A stretch of DNA of 64,000 nucleotides, taken from assembly GCA_963751835.1 (NCBI GenBank), contig CAVVWD010000027.1:1-64000 (forward strand), in the 5' to 3' direction. The notes beneath the pieces are model-generated. The model saw only the letters and a program-made list of their open reading frames with translations. It was not told the DNA's origin and did no database searches. The DNA comes from JACVRW01 sp963751835. Its GTDB lineage: Bacteria > Actinomycetota > Thermoleophilia > Solirubrobacterales > Thermoleophilaceae. A program made the position numbers and the translations under genes. This document shows positions 23,351 to 31,393 of the stretch, one piece after another; within the stretch, counting starts at the first letter, position 1, and every line of letters begins with the position of its first letter.

Positions 23351-24823
23351 ATAGGAGCGTGGCATCGCCCCCAGTGACAGCTGTCCGCCGGAGATCCGCT
23401 TCGCCGGTGTCAACCAAACGAAGGGACGGTGCAGATGATCGTGATCGGGGCGGACACGCACAAGGGGTCGCACGCGCTGGCGGCGGTCGAGGCGGGAACC
23501 GGCCGGGTGCGCGGCCAGCGGGAGATCAAGGCCGACGAGCCCGGACACTTGGCCGCGGCCCGGTGGGCGCGCGGCCTCGATGAGCAGCGCGTCTGGGCGC
23601 TCGAGGACTGCCGCGCGGTTTCGCGGCGGTTCGAGCAGGCGCTGTTGGCGGCTGGTGAGCGGGTGGTGAGAGTCGCGCCGCATCGAATGGGGGCGTCCCG
23701 CAAGGGCGAGCGCCGGCCGGGGAAGTCCGATCAGATCGACGCGCTCGCGATCGCCCGCGCGGTCGTAGCTGACGGGGTCGAGCGGTTCCCGGCCGCGCAC
23801 CTGGATGAGCGGGCGATGGAGATCCGGCTGTTGCTCGATCACCGCGCCGATCTCGTCGCCGACCGGACGCGCACGGTTAATCGGTTGCGGTGGCATCTGC
23901 TCCAACTCTGTCCCGAGCTCGAGCGCTCGCTCAAGCCCGGCGCGTTTAACCAGGGGCGCGTGCTGGACCGCGTCGAGCGGCGCCTGCGGAAGCTGCCCGC
24001 CGACGCGCGGGTACGCGTCGCGCGCGAGCAGGTTGTCCACATCCGCCAGCTCAACCGCCGCATCGAGCAGCTCAAGCGAGAGCTGCTCGAGCTGGTCAGG
24101 GCGCACCGGCCCCAGCTGCTGGCCGAGACCGGCTGCGGGCCGCTGGTGGCGGCGATCCTGATCGGCCGCACCGCCGGCGCCGAGCGCTTCCGCTCAGACG
24201 CGAGCTTCGCGCTCCAATCGGGCACCGCCCCGATCCCCTGTTCCTCAGGCAAGCGCACCCAGCACCGGCTCAACCGCGGCGGGGACCGCCAACTCAACCA
24301 CGCGCTACACATCGTCGCGATCACCCGCGCCAACCATGACCCTGCCACCAAGGCGTATCTGGCGCGCAAGGAGGCCGAGGGCAAGACCAGGAAGGGAGCC
24401 CTGCGCTGCCTCAAACGCCACCTCGCCCGGCGCTTCCACCGGCTCCTCTTCCCGTCCGCCCAACCCCGACCGAAGCCACACGACACGACCCGCACCGACA
24501 CGACCACCGTCGGCGCCGCGCCGATGCCCATGGTCTGCCTGACCTAGGCGCCGGCGGCTCACAGAAGGCCGTCCGCGGCTCGCTGCCGCTCGGCGCGACG
24601 CTCACCACCGTCCCCTCGTGACCCGGACCGGGGCGATCACGGCGGCGCGGGCGCCCGCCGCCGCCAAACGACGCGTTCTAAGGCCGTCTGCGGCCTCCGA
24701 AGAACGCCCCGCAACCGAAACGACCCCCAAATACACGCCCGTTGACCCACACCCGACAGCGTCACGCCCCGCGCGGGAGCCAGCCAAAGCCCGCTACGAG
24801 CGAACATCACTTGACATAGGAGC
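23351..24823. mobile_element. IS110-family insertion sequence
   Basis: One transposase gene with noncoding ends and no terminal inverted repeats, as expected for IS110. The octamer ATAGGAGC is found at 23351-23358 (after GTGACCTA) and 24816-24823 (after TTGAC), a plausible pair of core-containing ends about 1.47 kb apart. In this family the noncoding end before the transposase can encode the bridge RNA that pairs with target and donor; here that is 23359-23434, including CCGGAGATCCGCTTCGCCGG, which can fold. Boundaries are inferred. Confidence 0.65.
23435..24547 (+). CDS. IS110-family transposase (DEDD recombinase)
   Basis: 370 residues from ATG 23435 behind CGAAGGGACG; a GTG two codons earlier is possible. 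The RuvC-like N-domain holds the acidic set: IGADTHKGSHALAAVEAG (D9), VWALEDCRAVSR (E about 58) and KSDQIDALAIARAV (D about 99, D about 102). The C-terminal Transposase_20 domain reads AETGCGPLVAAILIGRTAGA and APIPCSSGKRTQHRLN, containing the catalytic Ser region. Length is within the family range. It cuts and joins DNA under guidance of the element's own RNA. All key residues are present, so it may be active. Confidence 0.9.
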   Translation: MIVIGADTHKGSHALAAVEAGTGRVRGQREIKADEPGHLAAARWARGLDEQRVWALEDCRAVSRRFEQALLAAGERVVRVAPHRMGASRKGERRPGKSDQIDALAIARAVVADGVERFPAAHLDERAMEIRLLLDHRADLVADRTRTVNRLRWHLLQLCPELERSLKPGAFNQGRVLDRVERRLRKLPADARVRVAREQVVHIRQLNRRIEQLKRELLELVRAHRPQLLAETGCGPLVAAILIGRTAGAERFRSDASFALQSGTAPIPCSSGKRTQHRLNRGGDRQLNHALHIVAITRANHDPATKAYLARKEAEGKTRKGALRCLKRHLARRFHRLLFPSAQPRPKPHDTTRTDTTTVGAAPMPMVCLT

Positions 24824-25308
24824 CAGCTTCGCGCTCAGAGGGACGCTCATGCGGGGCAGAGGAGCGAGAAGGTGGGCCGTTATCGCTCTTGGCACGTCCC
24901 GTGATCGCTACCGGCGCATTGCGATAGCGACGCCAGACACCGCGCTGGCTCCTGGGTTGGACGACCAACGCTCGTACGGCGGAGGGCGCTTACGACGCTC
25001 GCTCTCCAAGGTCGATGCAGGAGTCCGCGCCCGATCGATCCGGACGCTCGGAACTCGTCGACCGGCGGGCGTCCGCGCTGGCGCTCGGGCCACTCATGCA
25101 TGAAGCGAGAGCAGGAGCGCGGCTCGAGGCTCTGATCGCTGTCGCACGTCTCGCGCGGGTAAACGCTGGGTGTGGAGCTCAGCGTCGACCGCGCCCCCCG
25201 GGCTCCCGAATCGACGCCTCCCGCTCTGGGTAGAAACGTCCGCCGAACCTGCTGGCCAGACGCCCGCGCCGCGCGCCATCAACACGTTCGACGCCCGCGC
25301 GCCCACGC
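24824..25308. other. Intergenic, no gene seen
   Basis: About 485 bp from the inferred IS110 end to the tRNA-Leu repeat. Frames on both strands are open but Arg-rich and without family features or ribosome sites. No repeat or hairpin stands out. Confidence 0.4.
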
Positions 25309-25521
<213 letters not shown>

Positions 25522-25532
25522 GTGGAGCGCTG

Positions 25533-25538
25533 AGTATA
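25533..25538 (-). promoter_or_regulatory. -10 element of tRNA-Leu
   Basis: TATACT on the minus strand, 12 bases before the tRNA 5' end. No convincing -35 at 17 bp. It faces away from the lexA promoter. Confidence 0.5.
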
Positions 25539-25568
25539 GAGCGGGACCCGCTGCGCTCCGGCCCGAGG

Positions 25569-25611
25569 TTGATGCCGTCCGACCGCCCGGGTACTCTGCG
25601 AACACATGTTC
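25569..25611 (+). promoter_or_regulatory. lexA promoter with SOS box
   Basis: -35 TTGATG (25569-25574), 17-bp spacer, -10 TACTCT (25592-25597), then the SOS box CGAACACATGTTCG with GAAC-N4-GTTC at 25600-25611. The operator begins three bases after the -10, so LexA would block its own transcription. This is the LexA box type of Gram-positive bacteria. Confidence 0.85.
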
Positions 25612-25649
25612 GGATCAGGCAATCGAAACGGCTTCGCAGGGAGGTCCTG

Positions 25650-26264
25650 ATGGTCGAGTTGAACCTGACCAAGCGGCAGCGGGAGATCTTCGAATACGTG
25701 AAGCGGTACGGCGAGGAGCATGGCTACCCGCCGACGGTGCGGGACATCGGGAAGGCGATCGGCCTGACCTCGTCCTCGACCGTTCACGCCCACCTCGCCA
25801 ACCTCGAGAAGCTTGGGCTCCTCCGGCGCGACCCGACCAAGCCGCGGGCGATCGAGGTGCTGGTCGACAAGGCGAAGGCGGCGGTTGCGCCGGCCGGGCT
25901 TCCGGTGGTCGGGCAGGTTGCCGCGGGCCGTCCCGTGCTGGCTGAGGAGAACATCGAGGAGTACATCCCGGTTCCGCAGATCGCCGGCGGCGACGAGGGC
26001 GGGTTCGTTCTGCGGGTGAAGGGCGACTCGATGACGGGGGCGGGGATCTTCGAGGGCGACTACGTCGTCGTTCGCCCTCAGGAGACCGCCGACGACGGTG
26101 AGATCGTGGTGGCGCTGGTGGAGGAAGAGGCAACCGTCAAGCGCTTCTTCCGGGAGCAGGACCACGTGCGCCTGCAGCCCGAAAACGACGCGCTCGAGCC
26201 GATCCGCAGCCGCGACGTGCAGCTGCTGGGTCGCGTGGTGGGCGTGTGCCGGAGGGTGTCATGA
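25650..26264 (+). CDS. lexA: SOS repressor LexA
   Basis: 204 residues from ATG 25650 behind GGGAGGTCCTG. The winged HTH is at 1-68 (LTKRQREIFEYVKRYGEEHG, RDIGKAIGLTSSSTVHAHLA). The cleavage site is Ala-Gly in QVAAGRP (residues 90-95); the catalytic Ser is in VKGDSMTGAGI (about 127) and the Lys in ATVKRFF (about 164). Activated RecA triggers self-cleavage and derepression. It controls itself through the SOS box at 25600-25611. The TGA overlaps the ATG of a small zinc-ribbon gene (ATGA), so that gene is probably in the SOS regulon. Confidence 0.97.
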   Translation: MVELNLTKRQREIFEYVKRYGEEHGYPPTVRDIGKAIGLTSSSTVHAHLANLEKLGLLRRDPTKPRAIEVLVDKAKAAVAPAGLPVVGQVAAGRPVLAEENIEEYIPVPQIAGGDEGGFVLRVKGDSMTGAGIFEGDYVVVRPQETADDGEIVVALVEEEATVKRFFREQDHVRLQPENDALEPIRSRDVQLLGRVVGVCRRVS

Positions 26265-26479
26265 CCACGGCCTTGCTCGATTCGCCCACGAGGATGTTCG
26301 GCGAGTCTGCCGGTGACCCGCCGCCGGCCGGCGGCGGCGCGACGCTGGAGGAGCGGCTGCGGGGAAGGTGGCGGGCGCTGAACGCTCACGGCGCCGCCGA
26401 GTGCCCGGTGTGCGGGTCACGCATGACGCTCAGGGACGGAGCTGGCGAGTGCGGATCCTGCGGCAGTCGTCTGAGCTGA
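26261..26479 (+). CDS. Small zinc-ribbon protein co-transcribed with lexA
   Basis: 72 residues. ATG 26261 overlaps the lexA stop; GGAGGG nine bases earlier is its ribosome site. A Pro/Gly-rich start is followed by a helix (LEERLRGRWRALNAHGAAE) and a four-Cys ribbon: CPVCGSRMTLRDGAGECGSC, in the C-x2-C-x(n)-C-x2-C form. No family beyond zinc ribbon is recognised. Coupling to lexA implies DNA-damage control and suggests, by position only, a small nucleic-acid-binding or adaptor role. Confidence 0.75.
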   Translation: MTTALLDSPTRMFGESAGDPPPAGGGATLEERLRGRWRALNAHGAAECPVCGSRMTLRDGAGECGSCGSRLS

Positions 26480-26490
26480 GCGACCGTTTA

Positions 26491-26537
26491 CGACGTGGAG
26501 GCCGCGCGACCGTTTGGGCCGCGCAGCCTCCTCGTCG
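26491..26537 (+). terminator. Hairpin after the lexA operon
   Basis: CGACGTGGAGGC pairs with GCCTCCTCGTCG around an inner GCGCG/CGCGC stem and an 11-base loop. Strong stem but no T run, so it is either a U-less terminator or an RNA-stabilising end. Confidence 0.45.
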
Positions 26538-26625
26538 TGGAGGTTGCGCCCGGAGGGATAGGCGCTACCCAGGTCGCGCTGGGAGGGAGCGCGCGACCAA
26601 GTTGCAGTTCGTTAGCACGTCTGGA

Positions 26626-26961
26626 TCACCAGATGTAGTTGTCGATGACGTTTGCCACCTCATCGGGGGGTACCGGACCGACAGTCAGCTCCCAGTTGCG
26701 CCCATCGACCGAGTTGCCGACGGTCGCGGGATAGCCCGCCTCGCTCAGGAGCCGCCTGACCACCACGGCGCGGAGGATGCACTCGCGTCCGTACCAGCGC
26801 ACGTCGATCCCGAACGAGCCGTCCTCCGTGGGCCAGATCGTGAGACGGTCCGGTCGAATCGGCGCCGCCGCGTGTGCGGCGGACAGATCCGCGGGGTAGC
26901 GGTCCACCTCGTAGCTGCGGCTGTATCGGGTCCCGGTCGTCGGCGCTGGCGATTCGAGCAT
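26626..26961 (-). CDS. Hypothetical small soluble protein
   Basis: 111 residues from ATG 26961; GGGAGG lies 11 bases upstream. Reads YSRSYEVDRYPADLSAAHAA, TIWPTEDGSFGIDVRWYGRE CILRAVVV, RLLSEAGYPATVGNSVDGRN WELTVGPVPPDEVANVIDNY. Mixed alpha/beta with regular strand spacing suggests a folded single domain. No family recognised. The same frame continues upstream with a Cys-rich stretch (SCPICDECL) that may be coincidence. Convergent with the lexA operon. Confidence 0.55.
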   Translation of the reverse strand: MLESPAPTTGTRYSRSYEVDRYPADLSAAHAAAPIRPDRLTIWPTEDGSFGIDVRWYGRECILRAVVVRRLLSEAGYPATVGNSVDGRNWELTVGPVPPDEVANVIDNYIW

Positions 26962-27223
26962 TGTCCGTTTGGCCTCCCGTGTCGCTTCTGGCGGGTGCGG
27001 CGTGAGTCGAGAGAACTTTCGAGCCTGAGTGGACCCCGATGTGAGGCACTCGTCACAGATGGGGCAAGAATCCACGGGGATGGGCAGCAGGCGCTCCCCG
27101 GGCCGGCCCCGCCTGCCCGACGTACTCCCTGTGAAGTACGGCCGGATCCTCCCGTGCTCCGATGCCGGATTGCCTGTGGCCCAGCACCATTCCTGGCTCC
27201 GATTACGAGACAGGAGACATGAG

Positions 27224-28006
27224 ATGACTACCGCCCCGCCCCGTGGACGCATCCAGCCTCGTCCTGCACGCGGTGCCGGCCGTCTGCTCCGCCCCGACCG
27301 TGCGGGCGGCCGCCAGGCTCGCTCGGACCGCGCGGCGCGACCGTCCTCCCGGCCCCGCCGGGCGCTTGACGGCAGGGTGGCGATGGTCACAGGAGCCGGC
27401 CGCTCCACCGCCGCCGTGGCCGCCGCGCTTGCGGAGGACGGCGCGAGCGTGGTGCTGGGCGCTCCCGACCAGCTGGCGATCGCCCGCGTCGCTCGTCAGA
27501 TCGAGGGGAGCGGAGGCCGCGCGATCGCGATCGCGACGGACCTCGGCGATCCGCAGGCGGTCGCCCGGCTGGCCGACGAGGCGCTCAGGGTGTTCGGTCG
27601 GCTTGACCTGGCGGTCAACGGGCCGGGCCGCGCCCGCGGCCTCGACGACCTCGCGGAGCCGGATTGCCGAGCGGTCTACTTCGCCGTACGTCACCAGCTG
27701 CCTGCAATCGCCGCCACCGGTGGTGGGGCGATCGTGAATGTCACCCTGGGTCCGCTGGGCTGGTCCGATGACGCGCGCTGTGTCGTGGGGCTGACCCGGG
27801 CAACGGCGCTCGAGCAGCGCGGCAGCGTGCGCGTCAACGCCCTGGCGCGCGCCCCGGGCACCCCAGGCTTCGCGGAGGCGGCGTGCTGGCTGTGCTCGGA
27901 CGCCGCGCAGCACCTGAACGGAGCGGTGGTCACCGGCCCGATGCAGGAGGCAGAGGGTGGCGCCCTGCCGGCGGGCGACGGAGCCCCGTCACCGGCGGCC
28001 GCCTGA
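27224..28006 (+). CDS. Degenerate short-chain dehydrogenase, catalytic Tyr/Lys absent
   Basis: 260 residues from ATG 27224 behind CAGGAGAC. After an Arg/Pro-rich start of about 45 residues the Rossmann fold appears: VAMVTGAGRSTAAVAAALAE DGASVVLGA, then DLGDPQAVARLADEALRVFG RLDLAVNGPG, GGAIVNVTLGPLGWSDDARC and VVGLTRATALEQRGSVRVNA. In normal SDRs Y-x-x-x-K sits just before VxGLTRxxALE; here that stretch is missing by deletion, and the glycine motif is T-G-A-G-R-S-T. It is probably not an active dehydrogenase. The frame itself is open, so it may be expressed. Confidence 0.6.
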   Translation: MTTAPPRGRIQPRPARGAGRLLRPDRAGGRQARSDRAARPSSRPRRALDGRVAMVTGAGRSTAAVAAALAEDGASVVLGAPDQLAIARVARQIEGSGGRAIAIATDLGDPQAVARLADEALRVFGRLDLAVNGPGRARGLDDLAEPDCRAVYFAVRHQLPAIAATGGGAIVNVTLGPLGWSDDARCVVGLTRATALEQRGSVRVNALARAPGTPGFAEAACWLCSDAAQHLNGAVVTGPMQEAEGGALPAGDGAPSPAAA

Positions 28007-28345
28007 GCCGGCGGTCGGGCAGCTGGGCCGGCGCTTACCCGACCCAGCCCGGCCGCACCCCAGCGCGTGCTCGTAGGCGAGCACCACGAGCCGGGCGCGG
28101 TCGCGCGCGCCCAGCTTGACCATCGTGCGGCTCACGTGGGTCTTGGCGGTGGCCGGGCTGACCACGAGCCGATCCGCGATCTCCTCGTTCGAGAGGCCCT
28201 CCGCCACGAGCGCCATGACCTCGCGCTCTCGCTCGGTCAGCACGTCGAGCGCCTCCGAGGGAGGCGGCTGCTTCGCGCGCGACGCGAACTCCTCGATCAC
28301 GCGGCGCGTCACGCTCGGCGACAGGAGCGCCTCGCCGCTCGCCGG
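27989..28345 (-). pseudogene. NarL/LuxR response regulator, receiver domain missing
   Basis: The frame encodes GEALLSPSVTRRVIEEFASR, the linker, then a complete LuxR HTH: DVLTEREREVMALVAEGLSN EEIADRLVVSPATAKTHVSR TMVKLGARDRARLVV. The receiver domain that should precede GEALLSP is absent; homology ends at about 28345, exactly where the truncated MMPL gene begins on the other strand. A GTG at 28312 could still start a 107-residue HTH-only protein. Confidence 0.7.
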
Positions 28346-28347
28346 GC

Positions 28348-29169
28348 GTGGCGTCGGTGTCGCAGCCGCGCCTGGCCGAGTCGGGCGACACCGCGATGTT
28401 CGCCGTCACCCCCGCGGGCTCGCCTCAGGACGCCGCGACGGAGCGCCTCGTCGAGGACCTGCGCGAGGAGGTGCTGCCCGGCAGCCTCTCCGGCGAGGCG
28501 CACGTCGGCGGGACCTCGGCGCTGACCCTCGACCAGAGCGACCACCTGGCCGAGCGGCTGCCGCTGTTCGTGACCGGCGTTGTCGGGCTCTCGTGCCTGC
28601 TCCTGGTGGCGGCCTTCCGGGCCCCGCTCATCGCGGCCAAGGCAGGGGTCGTGAACCTGCTCTCGGTGGGCGCCGCCTTCGGGATGATCGCCCTGTTCGC
28701 ACAGGGCGGCTTCTTCGGCGAGCTGATCGGGATCGACCGCGAAGTGCCGGTGGCGCCGTTCATCCCCGTGATGATGTTCGCGATCCTGTTCGGGCTCTCG
28801 ATGGACTACGAGGTGTTCCTGCTCTCGCGCGTGCGCGAGGAATACATGAAGCTGGGCGACACCTCGACTGCCGTCACCGAGGCGCTCGCGCGCACCGCGC
28901 GGGTGATCACCGCGGCCGCGGCGATCATGGTCGTCGTCTTCCTCGCCTTCGTCGTCTCAGAGGAGCAGTTCCTGCGGCTGTTCGGTGTCGGCATGGCGAC
29001 GGCGATCCTCGTGGACGCCACGGTCGTGAGGATGGTCCTCGTTCCGGCGGTCATGCAGGTGCTGGGCCGGGCGAACTGGTGGATGCCGCGCTGGCTCGAC
29101 AGGCTCGTGCCGCGCCTCGATCATGAGCCCGTGCCGGTCGACGCCCGGCCCCAGGCGGCCTACCATTGA
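28348..29169 (+). pseudogene. MMPL-family transporter, C-terminal third only
   Basis: 273 residues from MASVSQPRLAESGDTAMFAV. It has the small periplasmic part and then the last six membrane helices of an RND/MMPL protein: DHLAERLPLFVTGVVGLSCL, MMFAILFGLSMDYEVFLLSR (the conserved D-Y-E-V-F motif), AIMVVVFLAFVVSEEQFLRL. Full-length members have about 720 residues and twelve helices; the first 450 are missing. The cut coincides with the truncated response regulator. Half-length MMPL would not transport alone. Confidence 0.75.
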
Positions 29170-29170
29170 C

Positions 29171-29533
29171 GGGCCGGCCAGGCAGCCGCGGGGAGGTCGG
29201 GGAGAAAACCGGCCCCTCGAGGAAAGTCCGGACACCACAGGGCAGGGCGGTCGGGGAACCGACCCGGGGAAACCCGCGGGAAAGTGCCACAGAAACACAC
29301 CGCCGATGGCGGGGCCTCTCGAGAGCTCCGCACAGGCAAGGGTGAAATGGTGCGGTAAGAGCGCACCGGCGTCGCGGCGACGCGGCGGCCAGGCAAACCC
29401 CGCCCGGTGCAAGGCCAAGCAGGAGCGACGACGCTGCCCGCCGAGCTCCAGGTAGGCCGCAGGGCCGACAGGCCCCGCCGCAAGGCGAGATGGATGGCTG
29501 CTCACGACAGGATCCGGCTTACCGGTCGGCTAA
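29171..29533 (+). ncRNA. rnpB: RNase P RNA, bacterial type A
   Basis: Signature regions in order: GAGGAAAGTCCGGAC (CR-I), CCACAGAAACACACCGC, GGGTGAAATGGTGCGGTAAG and AGCGCACCG, GAGATGGATGGCTGCTCACG, and ACAGGATCCGGCTTAC (CR-V). Helix P1 forms between GCCGGCC (29173-29179) and GGTCGGC (29524-29530). Length about 360 nt is usual. It is the catalytic RNA that matures tRNA 5' ends. It begins two bases after the truncated MMPL stop; its promoter must therefore lie inside or at the end of that remnant. A strong terminator follows. Confidence 0.95.
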
Positions 29534-29535
29534 GG

Positions 29536-29562
29536 AAGGCCCCCGCACCCCGCGGGGGCCTT
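29536..29562 (+). terminator. rnpB terminator
   Basis: AAGGCCCCCGC-ACCC-GCGGGGGCCTT, a near-perfect GC-rich stem with a 4-base loop and TTCT after it, immediately 3' of RNase P RNA. Confidence 0.85.
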
Positions 29563-29669
29563 CTACGTTCAGGCGGCGCGCGCGCCCGCAGACCCCCATG
29601 TGGGGGTGCTTTCTACATTCGGGGTTTGGGCGCCGCCAAATTCGGCTACGAGGTGAGACAGCCCTCGAA

Positions 29670-30116
29670 ATGCCGACGCAGACCGCACCCCCACCCACCC
29701 GCAGGAAGAGCAAGGTCGAGGACGCCTACTGCCCGCACTGCCACCTGCTGATCGAGAAGGGCGTCGGCGAGGAATGGCCCAAGGAGCCGCAGCGCTGTCC
29801 CCATTGCCGGCTGCTGGTTGGAACGGGCCGTGCACGCTCGGAACCCTCGGCCGAGCCCGGCGCACGCGGCAGCGCGGCGGGCGTGTTCGCGCATGAGGCC
29901 AAGCGCTCCGGCCCCGAGCGCAGGGTCTCGAAAGAGACGGTCTGCCGGGCGATCCGCTCAGTGGCCGAGGGCATCGGGGCACGTCCCGAGCGGCTGCTGA
30001 TGGTCGACTACCAGCAGTACGTCTCGGACGACGACGAGCTGCCCGGCCTCGACCAGATCTTCGCCGCTTACGGAAGCTGGAAGCGCGCGCGGCGCGCGGC
30101 TGCGGGCTCCCCCTAG
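29670..30116 (+). CDS. Double zinc-knuckle hypothetical protein
   Basis: 148 residues from ATG 29670. A treble of features: KVEDAYCPHCHLLIEKG and PQRCPHCRLLVGTG give two C-x2-C pairs (one zinc site); a basic linker; then VSKETVCRAIRSVAEGIGAR PERLLMVDYQQYVSDDDELP and IFAAYGSWKRARRAAA, which resembles the short HTH-like homing/actinobacterial segment also seen in DUF-type regulators (S-W-x-x-A-x-x-A). A DNA- or RNA-binding role is likely but not shown. Downstream of rnpB and its terminator, own transcription unit. Confidence 0.65.
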   Translation: MPTQTAPPPTRRKSKVEDAYCPHCHLLIEKGVGEEWPKEPQRCPHCRLLVGTGRARSEPSAEPGARGSAAGVFAHEAKRSGPERRVSKETVCRAIRSVAEGIGARPERLLMVDYQQYVSDDDELPGLDQIFAAYGSWKRARRAAAGSP

Positions 30117-30174
30117 CCCGGACCGCCGGCAACCCCGTGCCCCCGTCGCTCGCGGCAGGTAGAGTGCCGCGCCG

Positions 30175-30660
30175 ATGGATGTCGTATTCGTCCTCGCTCC
30201 CTTCGTCGTCGTGGGGCTCGGCGTGCTGTTCATCGCCTTCGCCGGGGGTGCGGGCGCGGCCCGTGAGGTGTATCTCACGCGCGGCGGCAAGATCTTCACC
30301 TTCGTGATCGTGGTGCTCTACCTCAGCCTCGGCGTGGTGATCCCGGCTGCCGTGATCGCGGGAAGGGGGGAGGCGGAGGGCGGAGTCGGCGCACTGCGAG
30401 GCGAGACGCCGACCACGCAGGAGGAGAACGGCAAGGAGCTCTTCATCCAGAACTGCAAGAGCTGCCACACCCTCGACGCCGTCCAGGCGACCGGCGTCAC
30501 GGGACCCGACCTCGACGACCTCGCCCCCCTCGACCGGCAGCGCGTTCTGAACGCGATCAAGAACGGCGGCACCGGCCAGGACCGGATGCCGGCCGGGGTG
30601 CTCCAGGGGGAGGACGCCGAGGACGTGGCGATTTACGTCTCCAGGGTCGCCGGCCAGTAG
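30175..30660 (+). CDS. Membrane-anchored monohaem cytochrome c
   Basis: 161 residues. Two membrane helices at about 3-25 (VFVLAPFVVVGLGVLFIAFA) and 41-63 precede a class I cytochrome c domain on the outer face: haem site CKSCH at about 95-99 (LFIQNCKSCHTLDAVQATGV), and the axial Met in DRMPAGVLQGEDAEDVAIYV at about 139. The length and two-helix anchor are like those of actinobacterial respiratory-chain cytochromes. It would carry electrons near the membrane; the partner is unknown. ATG 30175. An intrinsic terminator follows 56 bp later. Confidence 0.9.
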   Translation: MDVVFVLAPFVVVGLGVLFIAFAGGAGAAREVYLTRGGKIFTFVIVVLYLSLGVVIPAAVIAGRGEAEGGVGALRGETPTTQEENGKELFIQNCKSCHTLDAVQATGVTGPDLDDLAPLDRQRVLNAIKNGGTGQDRMPAGVLQGEDAEDVAIYVSRVAGQ

Positions 30661-30716
30661 ACCGTCGTCGCCGCCGGCGGGCCAAATCCTCCACCTCGGG
30701 CGGAATGTTGCAGAAC

Positions 30717-30737
30717 GCCCGCAAGCTGCGGGCTTTT
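30717..30737 (+). terminator. Terminator after cytochrome c gene
   Basis: GCCCGCA-AGC-TGCGGGC followed by TTTT: a perfect 7-bp stem with a 3-base loop and T run. Confidence 0.85.
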
Positions 30738-30777
30738 CCGTTCGGGCCGTCCAGGGCTACTGCTAGCATGGCCGCGT

Positions 30778-30921
30778 TCCATCCAAGCCGAGGCCCTGAG
30801 CGGAAAATCGGGGCGTGGGGGACCCGTTGGCCGGTAGGCCTGGGGCGAGTCGCGGAGGTCCGCGTAGCGCAACTCTTTCAGCGCGAGCCCGTCAGCTAAC
30901 CCCGCAGGCGAGACGAAAGAG
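30778..30921 (+). promoter_or_regulatory. c-di-AMP riboswitch (ydaO/yuaA type), first copy
   Basis: The 3' half carries the ydaO signature GAGCCCGTCAGCTAACCCC followed by GCAGGCG; the 5' half carries GGGGGACCC and TGGGGCGAGTCGCGG, in the order of the Rfam ydaO model. CTCTTTC (30873-30879) pairs with GAAAGAG (30915-30921), which is also the only ribosome site of the next gene, so ligand binding could hide or free it. A 38-base stretch is identical to the second copy at 46179-46216. The start lies between a terminator and the leader, with TAGCAT near 30764 as a possible -10. Confidence 0.85.
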
Positions 30922-30926
30922 AGCCG

Positions 30927-31319
30927 ATGCAGTCAGCCGGTGCCCGCGCTTTGCGTGAGGATGATCAGCACGACATGAGCCGCGAGGCGGTCTTGCTCCA
31001 GTGGGAGCGGAAGATCGAGGTCGCCGAGCGCAGCCCGAGCCGGGCCGACCTGGACGACGGCGAGGGTGGAACCGTCGAAGAGCTTCGTCCGACCGAGGAC
31101 GCCACGCACTCCGAGCCGCGTCGCTTCGAGCGCACCGCGTCCGCCGAGGCACCCGCGGCCGAGCGCCGCACGATCACGATCACGGGCCGGCCGACGCCCG
31201 AGCGCCGGCGCCGCTCGCTGATCGACAGCCAGATGGCGCAGCCCGACCGGATCGCCCTCTGGGCCTTCCTGCTGGGCCTCTTCCTGGTGGCCGTCGCCGC
31301 CGGGACCGCACACGCCTAG
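30927..31319 (+). CDS. Small single-pass membrane protein under c-di-AMP control
   Basis: 130 residues from ATG 30927, six bases after the riboswitch stem; ATG 30975 (MSREAVLL) is an alternative. Residues 1-100 are charged and cytoplasmic-looking (SREAVLLQWERKIEVAERSP, ending RRTITITGRPTPERRRRSLI D), followed by one C-terminal membrane helix, IALWAFLLGLFLVAVAAGTA HA. No signal peptide, enzyme motif or known family. c-di-AMP riboswitches usually govern wall hydrolases or K+/osmolyte transport, so a role in envelope or turgor control is the natural guess; the protein itself is undescribed here. Confidence 0.8.
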   Translation: MQSAGARALREDDQHDMSREAVLLQWERKIEVAERSPSRADLDDGEGGTVEELRPTEDATHSEPRRFERTASAEAPAAERRTITITGRPTPERRRRSLIDSQMAQPDRIALWAFLLGLFLVAVAAGTAHA

Positions 31320-31393
31320 GCCCACTGCTCATCCGCCGCGCGGCTTGATCCGTATCCCTTCATTGGAGTGGAAATCAAGCCTTTTTCCTTTAC

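Noticed and set aside
26962..27156. An N-terminal extension of the 26626-26961 protein containing SCPICDECL
   Set aside because: The frame is open, but composition between the Cys motif and ATG 26961 is poor and GGGAGG sits before that ATG; kept as coincidence.
28348..29169. A functional half-size MMPL transporter
   Set aside because: It lacks the first six helices and its 5' break coincides exactly with that of the opposite gene, so truncation is the simpler reading.
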